64,000 nt of DNA. Source: Chitinophaga eiseniae. GTDB taxonomy: Bacteria > Bacteroidota > Bacteroidia > Chitinophagales > Chitinophagaceae. Positions 44,714 through 54,815 of this stretch are shown here, piece by piece (position 1 is the first letter of the stretch; every line of letters begins with the position of its first letter). A program made the position numbers and the translations under genes. The DNA lies in assembly GCF_900167135.1 (NCBI RefSeq), contig NZ_FUWZ01000001.1, positions 310,001-374,000 of the forward strand, given 5' to 3'. The notes below the pieces were generated by a model, which had not been told where the DNA came from, did no database searches, and saw only the letters and a program-made list of their open reading frames with translations.

Positions 44714-45562
44714 TTATGGCCGGTATTCATATTGGAGACCGGCACGGGGCATGAAGATTCCCAGTACCTCCATGTATTCCAGCGGCGGCGCGGGCGCAAT
44801 TTCCCGCGGCAGGCCATACGGATCGGAACTGATTATTTTGTACGCGTTGTTTTTATTATAGTTTCTGTCGATGAACTGCCATACCGGATGCAGGTTGTGA
44901 TAATCCGGCTTGTTGCCATACACCGGGTAGGTAACGGAGGTGTCAGGACGTGGGCAGTGAGGGACACAAAGGGAGTCGGGCAGAGAGACATCCAGGTAGA
45001 TGTTCTCAATTTTCCAGGCATTGCCGTCGTTGTTGTAATAGTAGTTGGTGGTAGTGCGGTAGTGGGGAAATTCAGGTGTCAGGTTAGTGGTGACGGTCCG
45101 GATTATCCGGTCCCGGTTATCATAGCTGTAGGCAGTGGTACGTATGGCTTTGGCGTCGATGCGGACCGGGTTAACGGTCGTGTCGTACCTGCCGAAAACA
45201 TACACGGAGTCCCGGATGATGTTGCCTTTGGGGTCGTGCACGTAACGATAGGCCATTTCAAATGACGGTATACCGGTATCGTAGGCGCCGATCCTGGCGA
45301 TGAGCCGTTGGTGGTCATCATAGCGGAACAGCCACATGGGCTTGCCGGTAGACACCACGCTGGGAAGGAGTTTGGTAGGATATCCCTTGCGGTTGTAGTA
45401 GACTTTGAACGAGTCGGGATAAGCGCTCCTATCATTGATTTGGGAAATCCTGAACAGGTATTGTCCGGGCGGGCCTGTAATGGGACCGTGTTTGAGGCAG
45501 GCAGGCAGCACGAGAAGGGCAACGAAGGCGCAGTACAGCAGGGCTGAGGGGCGTTGTTTCAT
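44714..45562 (-). CDS. Lipoprotein of unknown function
   Basis: This 282-residue protein has a lipoprotein signal (MKQRPSALLYCAFVALLVLPAC, lipid-bearing C22). The mature part has repeating Tyr-rich strands such as YDDHQRLIARI, YVHDPKGNIIRDS and YSYDNRDRIIRTV, a pattern like the RHS/YD-type or DUF4595-like beta-strand repeats found in Bacteroidota lipoproteins. The function is unknown. It is located downstream of glnN on the same strand. Confidence 0.75.
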   Translation of the reverse strand: MKQRPSALLYCAFVALLVLPACLKHGPITGPPGQYLFRISQINDRSAYPDSFKVYYNRKGYPTKLLPSVVSTGKPMWLFRYDDHQRLIARIGAYDTGIPSFEMAYRYVHDPKGNIIRDSVYVFGRYDTTVNPVRIDAKAIRTTAYSYDNRDRIIRTVTTNLTPEFPHYRTTTNYYYNNDGNAWKIENIYLDVSLPDSLCVPHCPRPDTSVTYPVYGNKPDYHNLHPVWQFIDRNYNKNNAYKIISSDPYGLPREIAPAPPLEYMEVLGIFMPRAGLQYEYRP

Positions 45563-45680
45563 GGGTATATTGATTTTGGTGAGGAAAAACTTTCCTGTGG
45601 CAGGTGTACAGGTTAAAAGGGGCAGTGGGGGTAACGGTCAGGGATATATTTTAATATACGCCGAAATACCGGAAAAACAA

Positions 45681-45704
45681 AGCCCCGGATAAAAATCCGG
45701 GGCT
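45681..45704 (-). terminator. Terminator of glnN
   Basis: AGCCCCGGAT and ATCCGGGGCT form a 10-bp stem around AAAA. On the minus strand TTGTTTTTCC follows, 29 nt past the glnN stop. Confidence 0.9.
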
Positions 45705-45732
45705 AATCATACACCAAAACAATCTTACGGTT

Positions 45733-47922
45733 TTATCGCAAGAAAAGCAGTTCTCTGTACTTAGGCAGTGCCCATCTTTTATCATCTACCAGGAACTCCA
45801 GTTTATCGGAGTGGTAGCGGATAATATCGAAGTACGGTTTAATTTTTTCGCAGTATTCGATCGCTTTCTGGCGGCTGTCGGTCAACTTGTTGGTCACTTT
45901 ACGTTGCTCGATCATGGCCTGAACATTTTCGCTGATCACGTTGATGTGTTCAGAAATTTTGGCAGCGATCTGTGTTTGTGCTTTGTAGGCAGCTTCACCC
46001 ATGCCAATTTCTTTCAGTCCGCGGATATTGCTGATCAGGTCGTTGAGATAGCTGATCGCAGCGGGTAAAATAGTGTTGGTGGCCAGGTCTCCGATTACAC
46101 GGGCTTCGATCTGCACTTTCTTCACGTAGTCTTCCAGCAGGATCTCGTGGCGGGCGTGTAATTCTTTTTCGGTATAAACACCGGTTTCGGTATACAGCTG
46201 GGCGGCTTTAGGGGTGATCATCGCATCCAGCGCTTTTGGCGTGGTTTTGATGTTCTGCAACCCTCTTCTTTCAGCTTCTTTTTCCCATTCCTCGCTGTAG
46301 CCGTCGCCTTCGAACAATATTTTTTCCGAATCTACAATATATTTCCGAAGAGTTTGCATGATGGCAATCTCTTTTTTCTCACCTTTTTCGATCAGGCCGT
46401 CCACTTCCACTTTAAAGTCGGTCAGGGTTTTGGCCACGATGGTGTTCAGAACGGTCATAGCGGAGGCGCAGTTGGCGGTAGAACCTACGGCGCGGAACTC
46501 GAACTTGTTGCCGGTGAACGCAAAAGGAGAAGTACGGTTACGGTCGGTGTTGTCCAGCATCAGTTCAGGAATATGACGGTGCAGGTCCAGTTTCAGGATG
46601 GCCTCGTCTTGTTCGTCGAACTTGTTGCTTACGCGGGATTTTACTTCCTGCAGTACGTCGTAGAGGTATTTACCGGAGAATACGGAGATGATAGCCGGAG
46701 GCGCTTCGTTGGCACCCAGCCGGAAGTCGTTGCTGGCAGAAGCGATAGCGGCTCTCAGCAGGTCGGAGTAATCGTGTACGGCTTTGATGGTGTTCACGAA
46801 GAACGTGAGGAACATCAGGTTGGTTTTCGGGGTTTTGCCCGGAGCCAGCAGGTTTACACCGGTATCGGTGGCCATGCTCCAGTTGTTGTGTTTACCGGAA
46901 CCGTTGATGCCTGCGAATGGTTTTTCGTGCAGCAGCACTTTCAGTTTGTGGCGTTTGGCCACTTTATTCATGATGTCCATCAGCAGGGAGTTGTGGTCCA
47001 CTGCGATGTTCACTTCTTCAAAGATAGGAGCGCATTCGAACTGGGAAGGCGCAACTTCGTTGTGGCGTGTTCTCAAAGGAATACCCAGTTTGTAGGATTC
47101 TTCTTCGAAATCGCGCATGTAAGCATAAATACGCTCGGGGATGGAACCGAAGTAGTGGTCTTCCAGCTGCTGACCTTTGGATGGTGCGTGGCCTACCACG
47201 GTACGGCCGGTCATGAGCAGGTCGGGACGGGCGTTTGCCAGATTTTCGTCTACCAGGAAGTATTCCTGTTCCCAACCGAGGGTAGGAGTTACTTTGGTAA
47301 CGTTCTTATCGAAATAGTTACATACGTCTACAGCGGCTTTGTCGATAGCAGCCAGTGCTTTCAGCAGCGGAGCTTTATAGTCGAGTGATTCGCCGGTGTA
47401 AGAAACAAATATCGTAGGGATACAGAGTGTTTTGCCATAACCCTGTTCCAGGATAAAAGCAGGAGAGGAAGGGTCCCAGGCAGTGTAGCCACGGGCTTCA
47501 AAAGTAGCTCTCAGACCGCCGTTCGGGAAGCTGGAAGCGTCAGGCTCCTGTTGTACCAGGGCGTCGCCGTCGAAAGTTTCCAGGGCAGATCCGTCACCTT
47601 TCAGGGTGAAGAACGAGTCGTGTTTTTCGGCAGTGGTGCCGGTTAAAGGCTGAAACCAGTGAGTGTAGTGGGTTACACCTTTTTTCATAGCCCAGGCTTT
47701 CATGCCGGAAGCGATTTGCTCCGCCATTTTGCGTTCCAGCTTGGTGCCATTTTTAATAGAGTTCATCAGGCTTTTGTAAGCCTCGTCGCTCAGATATTCT
47801 CTTACAATTCTTCCGGCAAAAACATTGCTGCCAAATACTTCGGTGATTTTACCGTTGTGTTCGGGAAGATTGGAGTCTACGCCAGCTAATCCTTCCAGCG
47901 CGGTGAAACGTAACGATTGCAT
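45733..47922 (-). CDS. glnN: Glutamine synthetase type III
   Basis: This 729-residue enzyme makes glutamine from glutamate and ammonia with ATP. The length and sequence are those of the GSIII family common in Bacteroidota and cyanobacteria. Markers include PLTGTTAEKHDSFFTL, LGWEQEYFLVDENLANARPD, RTRHNEVAPSQFECAPIFEE, INGSGKHNNWSMATDTGVNL and DRNRTSPFAFTGNKFEFRAVG. The 520-nt region upstream should hold its control signals. Confidence 0.96.
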   Translation of the reverse strand: MQSLRFTALEGLAGVDSNLPEHNGKITEVFGSNVFAGRIVREYLSDEAYKSLMNSIKNGTKLERKMAEQIASGMKAWAMKKGVTHYTHWFQPLTGTTAEKHDSFFTLKGDGSALETFDGDALVQQEPDASSFPNGGLRATFEARGYTAWDPSSPAFILEQGYGKTLCIPTIFVSYTGESLDYKAPLLKALAAIDKAAVDVCNYFDKNVTKVTPTLGWEQEYFLVDENLANARPDLLMTGRTVVGHAPSKGQQLEDHYFGSIPERIYAYMRDFEEESYKLGIPLRTRHNEVAPSQFECAPIFEEVNIAVDHNSLLMDIMNKVAKRHKLKVLLHEKPFAGINGSGKHNNWSMATDTGVNLLAPGKTPKTNLMFLTFFVNTIKAVHDYSDLLRAAIASASNDFRLGANEAPPAIISVFSGKYLYDVLQEVKSRVSNKFDEQDEAILKLDLHRHIPELMLDNTDRNRTSPFAFTGNKFEFRAVGSTANCASAMTVLNTIVAKTLTDFKVEVDGLIEKGEKKEIAIMQTLRKYIVDSEKILFEGDGYSEEWEKEAERRGLQNIKTTPKALDAMITPKAAQLYTETGVYTEKELHARHEILLEDYVKKVQIEARVIGDLATNTILPAAISYLNDLISNIRGLKEIGMGEAAYKAQTQIAAKISEHINVISENVQAMIEQRKVTNKLTDSRQKAIEYCEKIKPYFDIIRYHSDKLEFLVDDKRWALPKYRELLFLR

Positions 47923-48371
47923 GCTGTAATAATTTTACACAAAAGAACGGTAACCTCGTTGTAAATGCAAATAAATTGTTCACTTTAACCAAAAAATTAC
48001 ATTTCATGGTTTGTAAAGGCGGTTTTTTTGAGAAATGAATAAAAAAAAGAGCTGGTTGAGGTCTGAAACTGATAAATTAAAAATTTTATAATATGATTTA
48101 ACGAGTACGGCCGTTTGTATTGGTTAACCAACTGCATGTAAAGCACGCCGCGGGAAGGGGCGATAATGAAAAGGATCATGCCCGGGAGGGATACCGCGGG
48201 AAGGGGAAATAATGAAAGGGATCATGCCCGGGAGGGACTGATAAGAGGCAGACGAAACGCGAAAAGGGAGAGGGGCTGAGGGGGCGGGACACAATAAAAG
48301 GGGGCGTACCGGAAAAAGAGGCAGGCGGGCGGGCTGCTATCATTTTTAAGGCAGTCGTATCACCCCATTTC
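47923..48371. other. Intergenic region between divergent glnN and purL
   Basis: About 450 bases without a supported gene before the purL promoter. It holds a tandem 46-nt duplication (48148-48239) and a very purine-rich plus strand from about 48195 to 48335. Short frames crossing it lack family signatures. Confidence 0.5.
48148..48239. repeat. Tandem 46-nt repeat, two copies
   Basis: Unit 1 (48148-48193) and unit 2 (48194-48239) share CCGCGGGAAGGGG, AATAATGAAA/GATAATGAAA and GGATCATGCCCGGGAGGGA with only a few differences. Each unit contains the CCCGGG palindrome. It looks like a recent slippage or duplication event. Confidence 0.8.
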
Positions 48372-48403
48372 TTGGCATTTGCCATAAAATCTTGTAGGTT
48401 TGC
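48372..48403 (+). promoter_or_regulatory. Promoter of purL
   Basis: TTG (48372-48374), a 20-nt spacer and TAGGTTTGC (48395-48403) match the Bacteroidota promoter consensus; purL starts 40 nt downstream. Confidence 0.7.
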
Positions 48404-48443
48404 ATCTTCTTTTTAATTACTCGTTTTTTTATACTTAAACTAC

Positions 48444-50666
48444 ATGCAAACCACCGTAGAAATTGCTGAACAGCTGGGCCTTACTGCTGACGAGTTTGAA
48501 CGTATTGAATCTATCTTAGGGCGTAATCCCAACTTTACCGAATTGAGTATGTACTCCGTTATGTGGAGTGAGCACTGCTCTTACAAAAACTCAATCGTAT
48601 GGCTGAAGTCATTACCACGCGAAGGTGACCGTCTCCTCGTGAAGGCGGGTGAGGAAAACGCCGGCCTGGTAGATATCGGTGATGGATACGCAGTTGTATT
48701 TAAAATCGAATCCCATAACCACCCTTCTGCTATTGAGCCCTTCCAGGGCGCTGCTACGGGGGTGGGTGGTATCCACCGTGATATCTTCACCATGGGCGCC
48801 CGCCCTATCGCGGCACTGAACTCCCTGCGCTTCGGCAATATCAACGATAAAAAAACACAGCACCTGGTAAAAGGTATCGTACACGGTATCGGTCACTATG
48901 GTAACTGCTTCGGTGTCCCCACTGTAGGCGGCGAAACTTACTTTGAAGACTGTTACGGCACCAACCCGCTGGTAAACGCCATGAGCGTGGGTATCGTAAA
49001 AGTGGGCCAGACTGTTTCCGCTACCTCCCACGGTGAAGGCAACCCCGTTTTCATCGTAGGCTCCGCTACCGGTAAAGACGGTATCGGCGGCGCTTCCTTC
49101 GCTTCTGCCAACATCACGGAAGACAGCGCGGAAGACCTGCCTGCAGTACAGGTAGGTGACCCCTTCCAGGAAAAGAAACTGCTGGAAGCCTGTCTCGAAG
49201 TCATCAAAACCAACGCTATCATAGGCATGCAGGATATGGGCGCCGCCGGTATCACCTGCTCCACTGCCGAAATGAGCGCTAAAGGCGAACACGGTATGAA
49301 CATCTGGCTGGATAAAGTACCTACCCGCCAGGAAAATATGAAAGGATGGGAAATGCTGCTGAGCGAAAGCCAGGAACGTATGCTCATCGTAGTAAAAAAA
49401 GGCCAGGAAAAACCTATCCTCGATATCTTCGAAAAATGGGACCTGCACTGCGTTCAGATCGGTGAAGTCACCAAAGACACCAACCTGAAATTCTATATGA
49501 ACGGTGAACTGGAAGCGGACGTACCGGCTGAAAGCCTCGTGCTCGGCGGCGGCGCTCCCCAATATCACCGCGCGTATACTGAACCTGCCTACTTCCAGAA
49601 AGTCAAAGCGTTCGATATCCAGAACGTTCCCGATACTGAACATGCCCGCTTCGCGGCAGAAAGGATCATCGCACTGCCTAACATCGCTTCCAAACGCTGG
49701 ATCTATAACCAGTACGACAGCATGGTAGGTACCGCCAACGCCACTACCAACGCTCCAAGCGACGCTCCGATCGTACTGGTGAAAGGCACTAAAAAAGCGC
49801 TGGCCATGACTACCGACTGTAACAGCCGCTACGTATTCGCCGATCCTCACAAAGGCGGCCAGATCGCTGTGGCGGAAGCTGCCCGCAACATCGTTTGCTC
49901 CGGCGGTGAACCACTGGCTATCACCAACTGCCTCAACTTCGGTAACCCTTACGATCCGGAAGTATACTACCAGTTCGTACACGCCGTACAGGGTATGGGC
50001 GAAGCCTGCCGCAAATTCAACACCCCCGTTACCGGTGGTAACGTGAGCTTCTACAACCAGTCACCCGACGGTGCGGTATATCCTACCCCAACCATCGGTA
50101 TGGTAGGCCTGCTCGATAGCCTCGATCAGCGCATCACCCTCGACTTCAAAGAAGCCGGCGACCTCGTATATCTGCTGGGCCGCAGCCGCAACGATATCAA
50201 CAGCTCCGAATACCTGCACAAAATCATCGGCATCGAATTCAGCCCTGCTCCGCATTTCGACCTCGAAGAAGAACTGCAACTGCAGAAAGCTGTCGCCAAA
50301 CTGAACAAAGCCGGCCTGCTCCAGTCGGCGCACGATGTCAGCGAAGGCGGTCTGTTCGTGACCATGATGGAAAGCGCCATGCCTAAAGGCCTGGGCTTTG
50401 AACTGCAGCTGAACGATAAATTCCGTAAAGACGCCTACCTCTTCGGTGAAAGCCAAAGCCGCGTAGTGATCTCCATCAAACCGGAAGACAAAGAGAAATT
50501 TGAAGCAGTAATGCACGGTCTGATCGACGCTACCGACGTTTCTGTACGTTACGTGAAAATAGGCGCTGTAACCGGCGATCATGTGAAAGTAGGTGGTGAA
50601 GACTGGGGTAAAGTAAGCGACTGGAAACAGATCTACGATACCTCTGTGGAAGAACACTTAAAATAG
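48444..50666 (+). CDS. purL: Phosphoribosylformylglycinamidine synthase subunit PurL (small type)
   Basis: This 740-residue ATP-dependent subunit catalyses the fourth step of purine synthesis. [40 protein letters not shown] and [16 protein letters not shown] are conserved; two AIRS-like halves follow. The glutaminase domain of the ~1200-residue PurL is absent, so separate PurQ and PurS partners are needed; neither is adjacent. A 157-nt hairpin follows the stop. Confidence 0.96.
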   Translation: MQTTVEIAEQLGLTADEFERIESILGRNPNFTELSMYSVMWSEHCSYKNSIVWLKSLPREGDRLLVKAGEENAGLVDIGDGYAVVFKIESHNHPSAIEPFQGAATGVGGIHRDIFTMGARPIAALNSLRFGNINDKKTQHLVKGIVHGIGHYGNCFGVPTVGGETYFEDCYGTNPLVNAMSVGIVKVGQTVSATSHGEGNPVFIVGSATGKDGIGGASFASANITEDSAEDLPAVQVGDPFQEKKLLEACLEVIKTNAIIGMQDMGAAGITCSTAEMSAKGEHGMNIWLDKVPTRQENMKGWEMLLSESQERMLIVVKKGQEKPILDIFEKWDLHCVQIGEVTKDTNLKFYMNGELEADVPAESLVLGGGAPQYHRAYTEPAYFQKVKAFDIQNVPDTEHARFAAERIIALPNIASKRWIYNQYDSMVGTANATTNAPSDAPIVLVKGTKKALAMTTDCNSRYVFADPHKGGQIAVAEAARNIVCSGGEPLAITNCLNFGNPYDPEVYYQFVHAVQGMGEACRKFNTPVTGGNVSFYNQSPDGAVYPTPTIGMVGLLDSLDQRITLDFKEAGDLVYLLGRSRNDINSSEYLHKIIGIEFSPAPHFDLEEELQLQKAVAKLNKAGLLQSAHDVSEGGLFVTMMESAMPKGLGFELQLNDKFRKDAYLFGESQSRVVISIKPEDKEKFEAVMHGLIDATDVSVRYVKIGAVTGDHVKVGGEDWGKVSDWKQIYDTSVEEHLK

Positions 50667-50668
50667 TT

Positions 50669-50825
50669 CACGCAAAGGCGCAAAGCAGCAAAGAACGCAA
50701 AGTTTCAATAAGATTAATAAGAAAGCAAAGGAGCGAAGACCAATTTGATTTGATCTTCGCTCCTTTGCTTTCTTTGTTTCTTATTTATTCTCTTTGCGTT
50801 CTTTGCTGCTTTGCGCCTTTGCGTG
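50669..50825. repeat. 157-nt near-perfect hairpin of GCAAAG words between convergent genes
   Basis: A 34-nt left arm (50669-50702) is exactly complementary to 50792-50825. Inside lie further perfect arms built of GAAAGCAAAGGAGCGAAGA-type words around an AT-rich loop. The arms consist of CGCAAAG, GCAAAG and CAAAGAACG units. The element sits between purL and the TonB receptor and may serve as a two-way terminator. A related sequence begins at 63935. Confidence 0.9.
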
Positions 50826-50826
50826 A

Positions 50827-53157
50827 TCAGAAATTATACCGGAAACCCAGGTTAAACCGGGCGCCGCTGCCTTTGATATAGGAATTTGTTCTTACCCGCG
50901 CCTGCGACATCACCGGGTAATAATCGGCATTCAGCAGGTTATCCACGCCCAGCCGGAGCGACGCGGCGGGGCTGAACCGGTAAGCTGTATACAGGTTGAT
51001 GAGCGAAAAATCACCCACCGGCCCATTGCCCAGATCATACTCTTTGGTGTTGGGATTGGGGTCGAAACGTTTCCGTACGCCGGAATAGATGTAATACACG
51101 CCAAGGTCCCACTGTTTCAGCGGAGAATAGTTCACATTGACGGTCATCTTGTCCGGTGTGATGCGGGTGGTAGGCAGCCATGTCTTCACCCCGTTGATGT
51201 CCTTTTTACCTTCTACATGGGTATAAGCTGCATTGGCAGAAAGGTTGGGGAGAAACTGGTAACCTGCGGTGACTTCAAAACCCTGTACGCGCTCCGGCGC
51301 TCTTTCCGGCACCGCCACGCCGTTAACGTCTTTCAGGCTGGTACCGAGGTTGGAGGTGCTGATAAAATAAGAACCGGAAGCGTTGAATTTACCAATGTTA
51401 CTATTGAAGCCCGCTTCGTAGTTGTTGGTAATGATCGCTTTGGTTTCGATGGTATTAATACTGGCGGAGCCATTGCTGACAGCCTTGGCCAGCCGCAGGG
51501 TGCGGCCCAGGTCATACAGGGAGAAGCTCTGGGAATAGCTGACGAACGGGTTGAATGCCGGGAACCGGGTATAACGCAGCCCGGCGTTGAACACCAGCGC
51601 TTCGTAAGGCAGGTTGCCGCCCTTAACGAAGACGCCGCCGGCATAGTTCCCAAATTTAATGGTCGTATAGTCAGGAATATCGAGCCGGATATTTTCGTAG
51701 CGCAGGCCTGCCTTCACCAGGAAGTCTTTGAACAGGTAGGTTTTCAGCTGCGCATAAGGCGCCAGGTTTTTCATGTTCATTTCCGGTACGAAAGGACGTC
51801 CGTCGGTCAATGGCTGGGCTGTTTTATCGTTCAGTACGTCGATACCCCAGGTAACATCGCCGTACAGGTTTGGATGGAAATTGAACAACGTGTTAAAATT
51901 CACACGGGCACCCATTTTTTTGGAGGTAATGGCTGAATTGCCTGGCGGGGCGTAGAAGTCGGAATATTCAAAGACGGTGTAAAAGTCCTGGTAGTACAGG
52001 TTTACGTTCAGTGACGTATTACGGAAGATGTTTTTGCTGGTGAAATTCACATAGGCGTTGTGGTTATAGGGCGTGCCCTGCTTGTCACCGGGATTGGTGC
52101 CAATGACGCCAATGATGGGGCGTTGCCCGAATTTACCACCGGAGTCAACGTAGCTGCTGTTCTGCATGGTCCGGTAATAGTTGTACATCACTTCCAGGCG
52201 GTTGTTGTCATTGAAATTGTATCCGAGTTTGGCGAACAGGTTCACGTTTTCATTCTGGCTGAGCGACTGGAAAGGGGCTATTACTTCGCCCCTGGCGTCT
52301 TTGTTGACACCGGTTTGCTCATAAGTGCCGGCCACTACGTAGTCGAATTTGTTGACGCGGCCGCTGAACTGCTGCGCCACGCGTGCGCCGAGGCTGTTGG
52401 CAGCACTGGTGAGCGAGCCGCTGGCGCTGATGTCGGTACTGCCACTGAAGCGTTTATTGGGATTGGCTTTGATGGTGATGAAGTTGATGATGCCGCCATC
52501 GGCGCCGTTACCGTAGATGGCGGTGGAACCTTTGATCACTTCCACTCTTTCAATGACAGACACGTCGATGCTGCGCATGTCTTTATCGCCGTTGCGCAGC
52601 GGTGTGGATTGCGGAATACCGTCGATCATGATCAGCATACCGCGCCCACGCAGGGTTTGTCCTTTGTTGGCAGATGTATTGGTTCCCAGCGTAAGGCCTG
52701 GCACGTTCATGCTCAGCAGCTGGTTAATGTCGGTGGTGATGGCGCTTTGTTCCCGCAGTTGTTTGCCGCTGATGATCGTGATGGAGGACGGGACGGTACC
52801 GAGTGTTTCCCGGTTACGGCTGGCGGTAACCACTACTTCGTTCAGGCCTACGTCTGACGGCTGTATGGTCAGTGCAAGGGTAGTGATACTGTCGGTGATG
52901 GTCACCGGTTGTTCCAGCGTGTTGTAGCCGATGCCGGTGACGACCAGCTTGTAGCTGCCTGGTTTTATGTGATGGATGCTAAAGGTGCCGTCGGGGCCGG
53001 AGAGCGCATGTTTCTGCGTTCCTGCCAGGTAGATGCGCAGCATCGGTACCGCGGTTTGCGCCGTATCGCGGATGGTGCCGGTCAGTTTTTGTGCCGTTGT
53101 TTGTAAAGTTACCAGAAGTGCTATAAGGCACAGCGCCAGGTATTGTTTCATTTTCAA
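50827..53157 (-). CDS. TonB-dependent outer-membrane receptor
   Basis: This 776-residue receptor probably imports a ferric siderophore or similar ligand. It has a signal peptide (to about residue 22), a carboxypeptidase-regulatory-like domain (about 24-105, LTGTIRDTAQTAVPMLRIYL), a plug (about 115-235, with LRGRGMLIMIDGIPQSTPLR and ERVEVIKGSTAIYGNGADGG) and a barrel that ends in the usual terminal Phe (GFRYNF). It overlaps the upstream PepSY gene by 4 nt, which suggests iron uptake. Confidence 0.93.
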   Translation of the reverse strand: MKMKQYLALCLIALLVTLQTTAQKLTGTIRDTAQTAVPMLRIYLAGTQKHALSGPDGTFSIHHIKPGSYKLVVTGIGYNTLEQPVTITDSITTLALTIQPSDVGLNEVVVTASRNRETLGTVPSSITIISGKQLREQSAITTDINQLLSMNVPGLTLGTNTSANKGQTLRGRGMLIMIDGIPQSTPLRNGDKDMRSIDVSVIERVEVIKGSTAIYGNGADGGIINFITIKANPNKRFSGSTDISASGSLTSAANSLGARVAQQFSGRVNKFDYVVAGTYEQTGVNKDARGEVIAPFQSLSQNENVNLFAKLGYNFNDNNRLEVMYNYYRTMQNSSYVDSGGKFGQRPIIGVIGTNPGDKQGTPYNHNAYVNFTSKNIFRNTSLNVNLYYQDFYTVFEYSDFYAPPGNSAITSKKMGARVNFNTLFNFHPNLYGDVTWGIDVLNDKTAQPLTDGRPFVPEMNMKNLAPYAQLKTYLFKDFLVKAGLRYENIRLDIPDYTTIKFGNYAGGVFVKGGNLPYEALVFNAGLRYTRFPAFNPFVSYSQSFSLYDLGRTLRLAKAVSNGSASINTIETKAIITNNYEAGFNSNIGKFNASGSYFISTSNLGTSLKDVNGVAVPERAPERVQGFEVTAGYQFLPNLSANAAYTHVEGKKDINGVKTWLPTTRITPDKMTVNVNYSPLKQWDLGVYYIYSGVRKRFDPNPNTKEYDLGNGPVGDFSLINLYTAYRFSPAASLRLGVDNLLNADYYPVMSQARVRTNSYIKGSGARFNLGFRYNF

Positions 53158-54230
53158 AGCTGATGTTTTTTAATGATGTACTTCCGGCGGTACCATATCA
53201 GGAAACCGGATACGGACAGGATGCCGGGTGTAAGGCCCAAAAGAGCATACAGTATTTTAACAGGAATACCGCCATAGTTGCCGAAGTGCAGGGGCGCCAT
53301 GGCAGCGTTGAATTTATCGCCGAGGGGGGCGTTGCTGAAATTGACTGTCTTTTTTATCTGCCCGTTGACATCGAAATGCACGGAGGAACTGTAACGGCCC
53401 CAGATAGGTGCTTCGTAGGCATGGCCCAGGATACGGACGGGGTCGCCGGCTTTTTTAGGCGTACGGATGCCCATGGCTTTAAACCCGGGAATTTGTACCG
53501 AGGCTTTGGTCAGCATCGCTTCGTAATCAATGGGAAGGGGGACGCCTGCATTGGGAAAAGGACCAGGTGTTTTCCGGTTCTCCAGTACTTTCAGTTGCAT
53601 CATGAAGCCGGTGAAGGCGATGAGAAGGTTGAACAGCAAGGCCCAGACCCCGACTATGCGATGCAGATTACGCCAACGCCGGGTGCGGCTGCTCCATTCG
53701 GGCTTCAGACGGAAGGAAAGCACTTTGTAGATGGACTTCCGGTACACCCAGATACCGGTGAGGAGAGAGATAAACAGCAGGATGCTGACCACCAGCATCA
53801 CTTTAGCGCCTGTTTTCCCGCTCAGCAGGGAGAAGTGAAGGTATATCAGAAAGCCCGAAAAATAACCGGTATTGGTATGCTGGTGGATGACTTCCCCGGA
53901 GTAGGGGTTCAGGAAAAGATATACTTTATGATCGGGGCCGTATTCCGCCCTGACGATGGCTGGTTCTTCCGGGGTTTGCGGCAGCCGGGAAAAGAAAAGA
54001 TAAGGGGTGCCTGCTTTGAGTGATTTGCCGGCTTGCTGCAGCAGCTCAAACAGCGGTTTACGTTGTGTGCCCGGTGCGATGTGATAGGTTTCATGATGCA
54101 GGGCTTCGTCTATTTCTTCGCTGAACACCAGCAGAGAGCCCGTTATGCTGGCAAAAAGCAGCATAATGCCTACGATGAGGCCTGTAATACGGTGAACAGT
54201 GAAAAGCTGTTTATGCCAATATTGTTTCAA
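53154..54230 (-). CDS. PepSY-associated transmembrane protein
   Basis: This 358-residue inner-membrane protein has four predicted membrane segments (near 15-40, 145-165, 195-215 and 330-350) and PepSY-like outer regions. HKQLFTVHRITGLIVGIMLL at the N-terminus is the family signature. Members sit beside siderophore receptors and some act as periplasmic ferric reductases. Its stop overlaps the TonB receptor start (ATGA), so it is the first gene of a two-gene operon. Role in iron release is an inference. Confidence 0.9.
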   Translation of the reverse strand: MKQYWHKQLFTVHRITGLIVGIMLLFASITGSLLVFSEEIDEALHHETYHIAPGTQRKPLFELLQQAGKSLKAGTPYLFFSRLPQTPEEPAIVRAEYGPDHKVYLFLNPYSGEVIHQHTNTGYFSGFLIYLHFSLLSGKTGAKVMLVVSILLFISLLTGIWVYRKSIYKVLSFRLKPEWSSRTRRWRNLHRIVGVWALLFNLLIAFTGFMMQLKVLENRKTPGPFPNAGVPLPIDYEAMLTKASVQIPGFKAMGIRTPKKAGDPVRILGHAYEAPIWGRYSSSVHFDVNGQIKKTVNFSNAPLGDKFNAAMAPLHFGNYGGIPVKILYALLGLTPGILSVSGFLIWYRRKYIIKKHQL

Positions 54231-54494
54231 TTTCCTTATTAGTTTTACCTGCTGCCTGGTGCTGATTGACAGGGGGTGGGCACGAAAGTGCTATGTCCCG
54301 GTGGTTGACTGTGACCAGTTATCTGTTGCACCAGCTATTTGCAGTCGTGGCTGCAAAGGTACTGCTGTACTGCGGGAAGCGTTTACGCAATCGGGAAAAT
54401 TATTTGCGGGCAGGGCTGAAAGAGCGGATTTTGACAGTCAGCTGATTTATTGTTGCAGTCTTCTACTTTAACAAGCTATTAACAAAATACCACA
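54231..54494. other. Gene-free stretch upstream of the PepSY operon
   Basis: No supported gene is present. It should hold the leftward promoter of the PepSY-TonB operon. I could not identify a convincing Fur-type palindrome. Confidence 0.35.
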
Positions 54495-54656
54495 TTGGTG
54501 TTATATGATACTGAGAAAACTACTCTATTTTTGAAATGTAGCAATGATACAACGCTAAATACAGAAAAAGATAATTATATAAAATACTTGGAATCACTTG
54601 GTTATTCCAAATTCTATGAAGACCATATATTCTACCATGTCCTGATGAAAATTTAG
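54495..54656 (+). pseudogene. AT-rich ORF remnant of 53 codons
   Basis: An open frame from TTG at 54495 (or GTG at 54498) to TAG at 54656 encodes a protein-like, Tyr/Lys/Asp-rich sequence ending LESLGYSKFYEDHIFYHVLM. It lacks an ATG near its 5' end, is richer in A/T than its neighbours, and has its own terminator. It looks like the 3' end of a truncated gene. A genuine small protein cannot be excluded. Confidence 0.45.
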
Positions 54657-54692
54657 TGAAATTTTACACCTAGTGAAAGAACGATTTGAGTA

Positions 54693-54722
54693 GGGCTGAG
54701 GAAACTCAGCCCTTTTGTATTT
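54693..54722 (+). terminator. Terminator after the ORF remnant
   Basis: GGGCTGAG and CTCAGCCC form an 8-bp stem around GAAA, followed by TTTTGTATTTTT. Its presence supports a former transcription unit upstream. Confidence 0.88.
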
Positions 54723-54815
54723 TTGATATTTAGGCCTTCCTATATCTCCTTTGAGAAACTTTGCTGTAGCAACCTCACCAATAATTGACCCCGTAACCCG
54801 AAAAATAACATACTT

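Noticed and set aside
48176..48385. 69-codon minus-strand ORF between glnN and purL
   Set aside because: It runs through the tandem 46-nt repeat and the purine-rich tract, is Pro/Ser-rich by composition, and overlaps the purL promoter.
54199..54471. 90-codon plus-strand ORF over the start of the PepSY gene
   Set aside because: It overlaps the PepSY start on the opposite strand and the expected leftward promoter, with no family signature.
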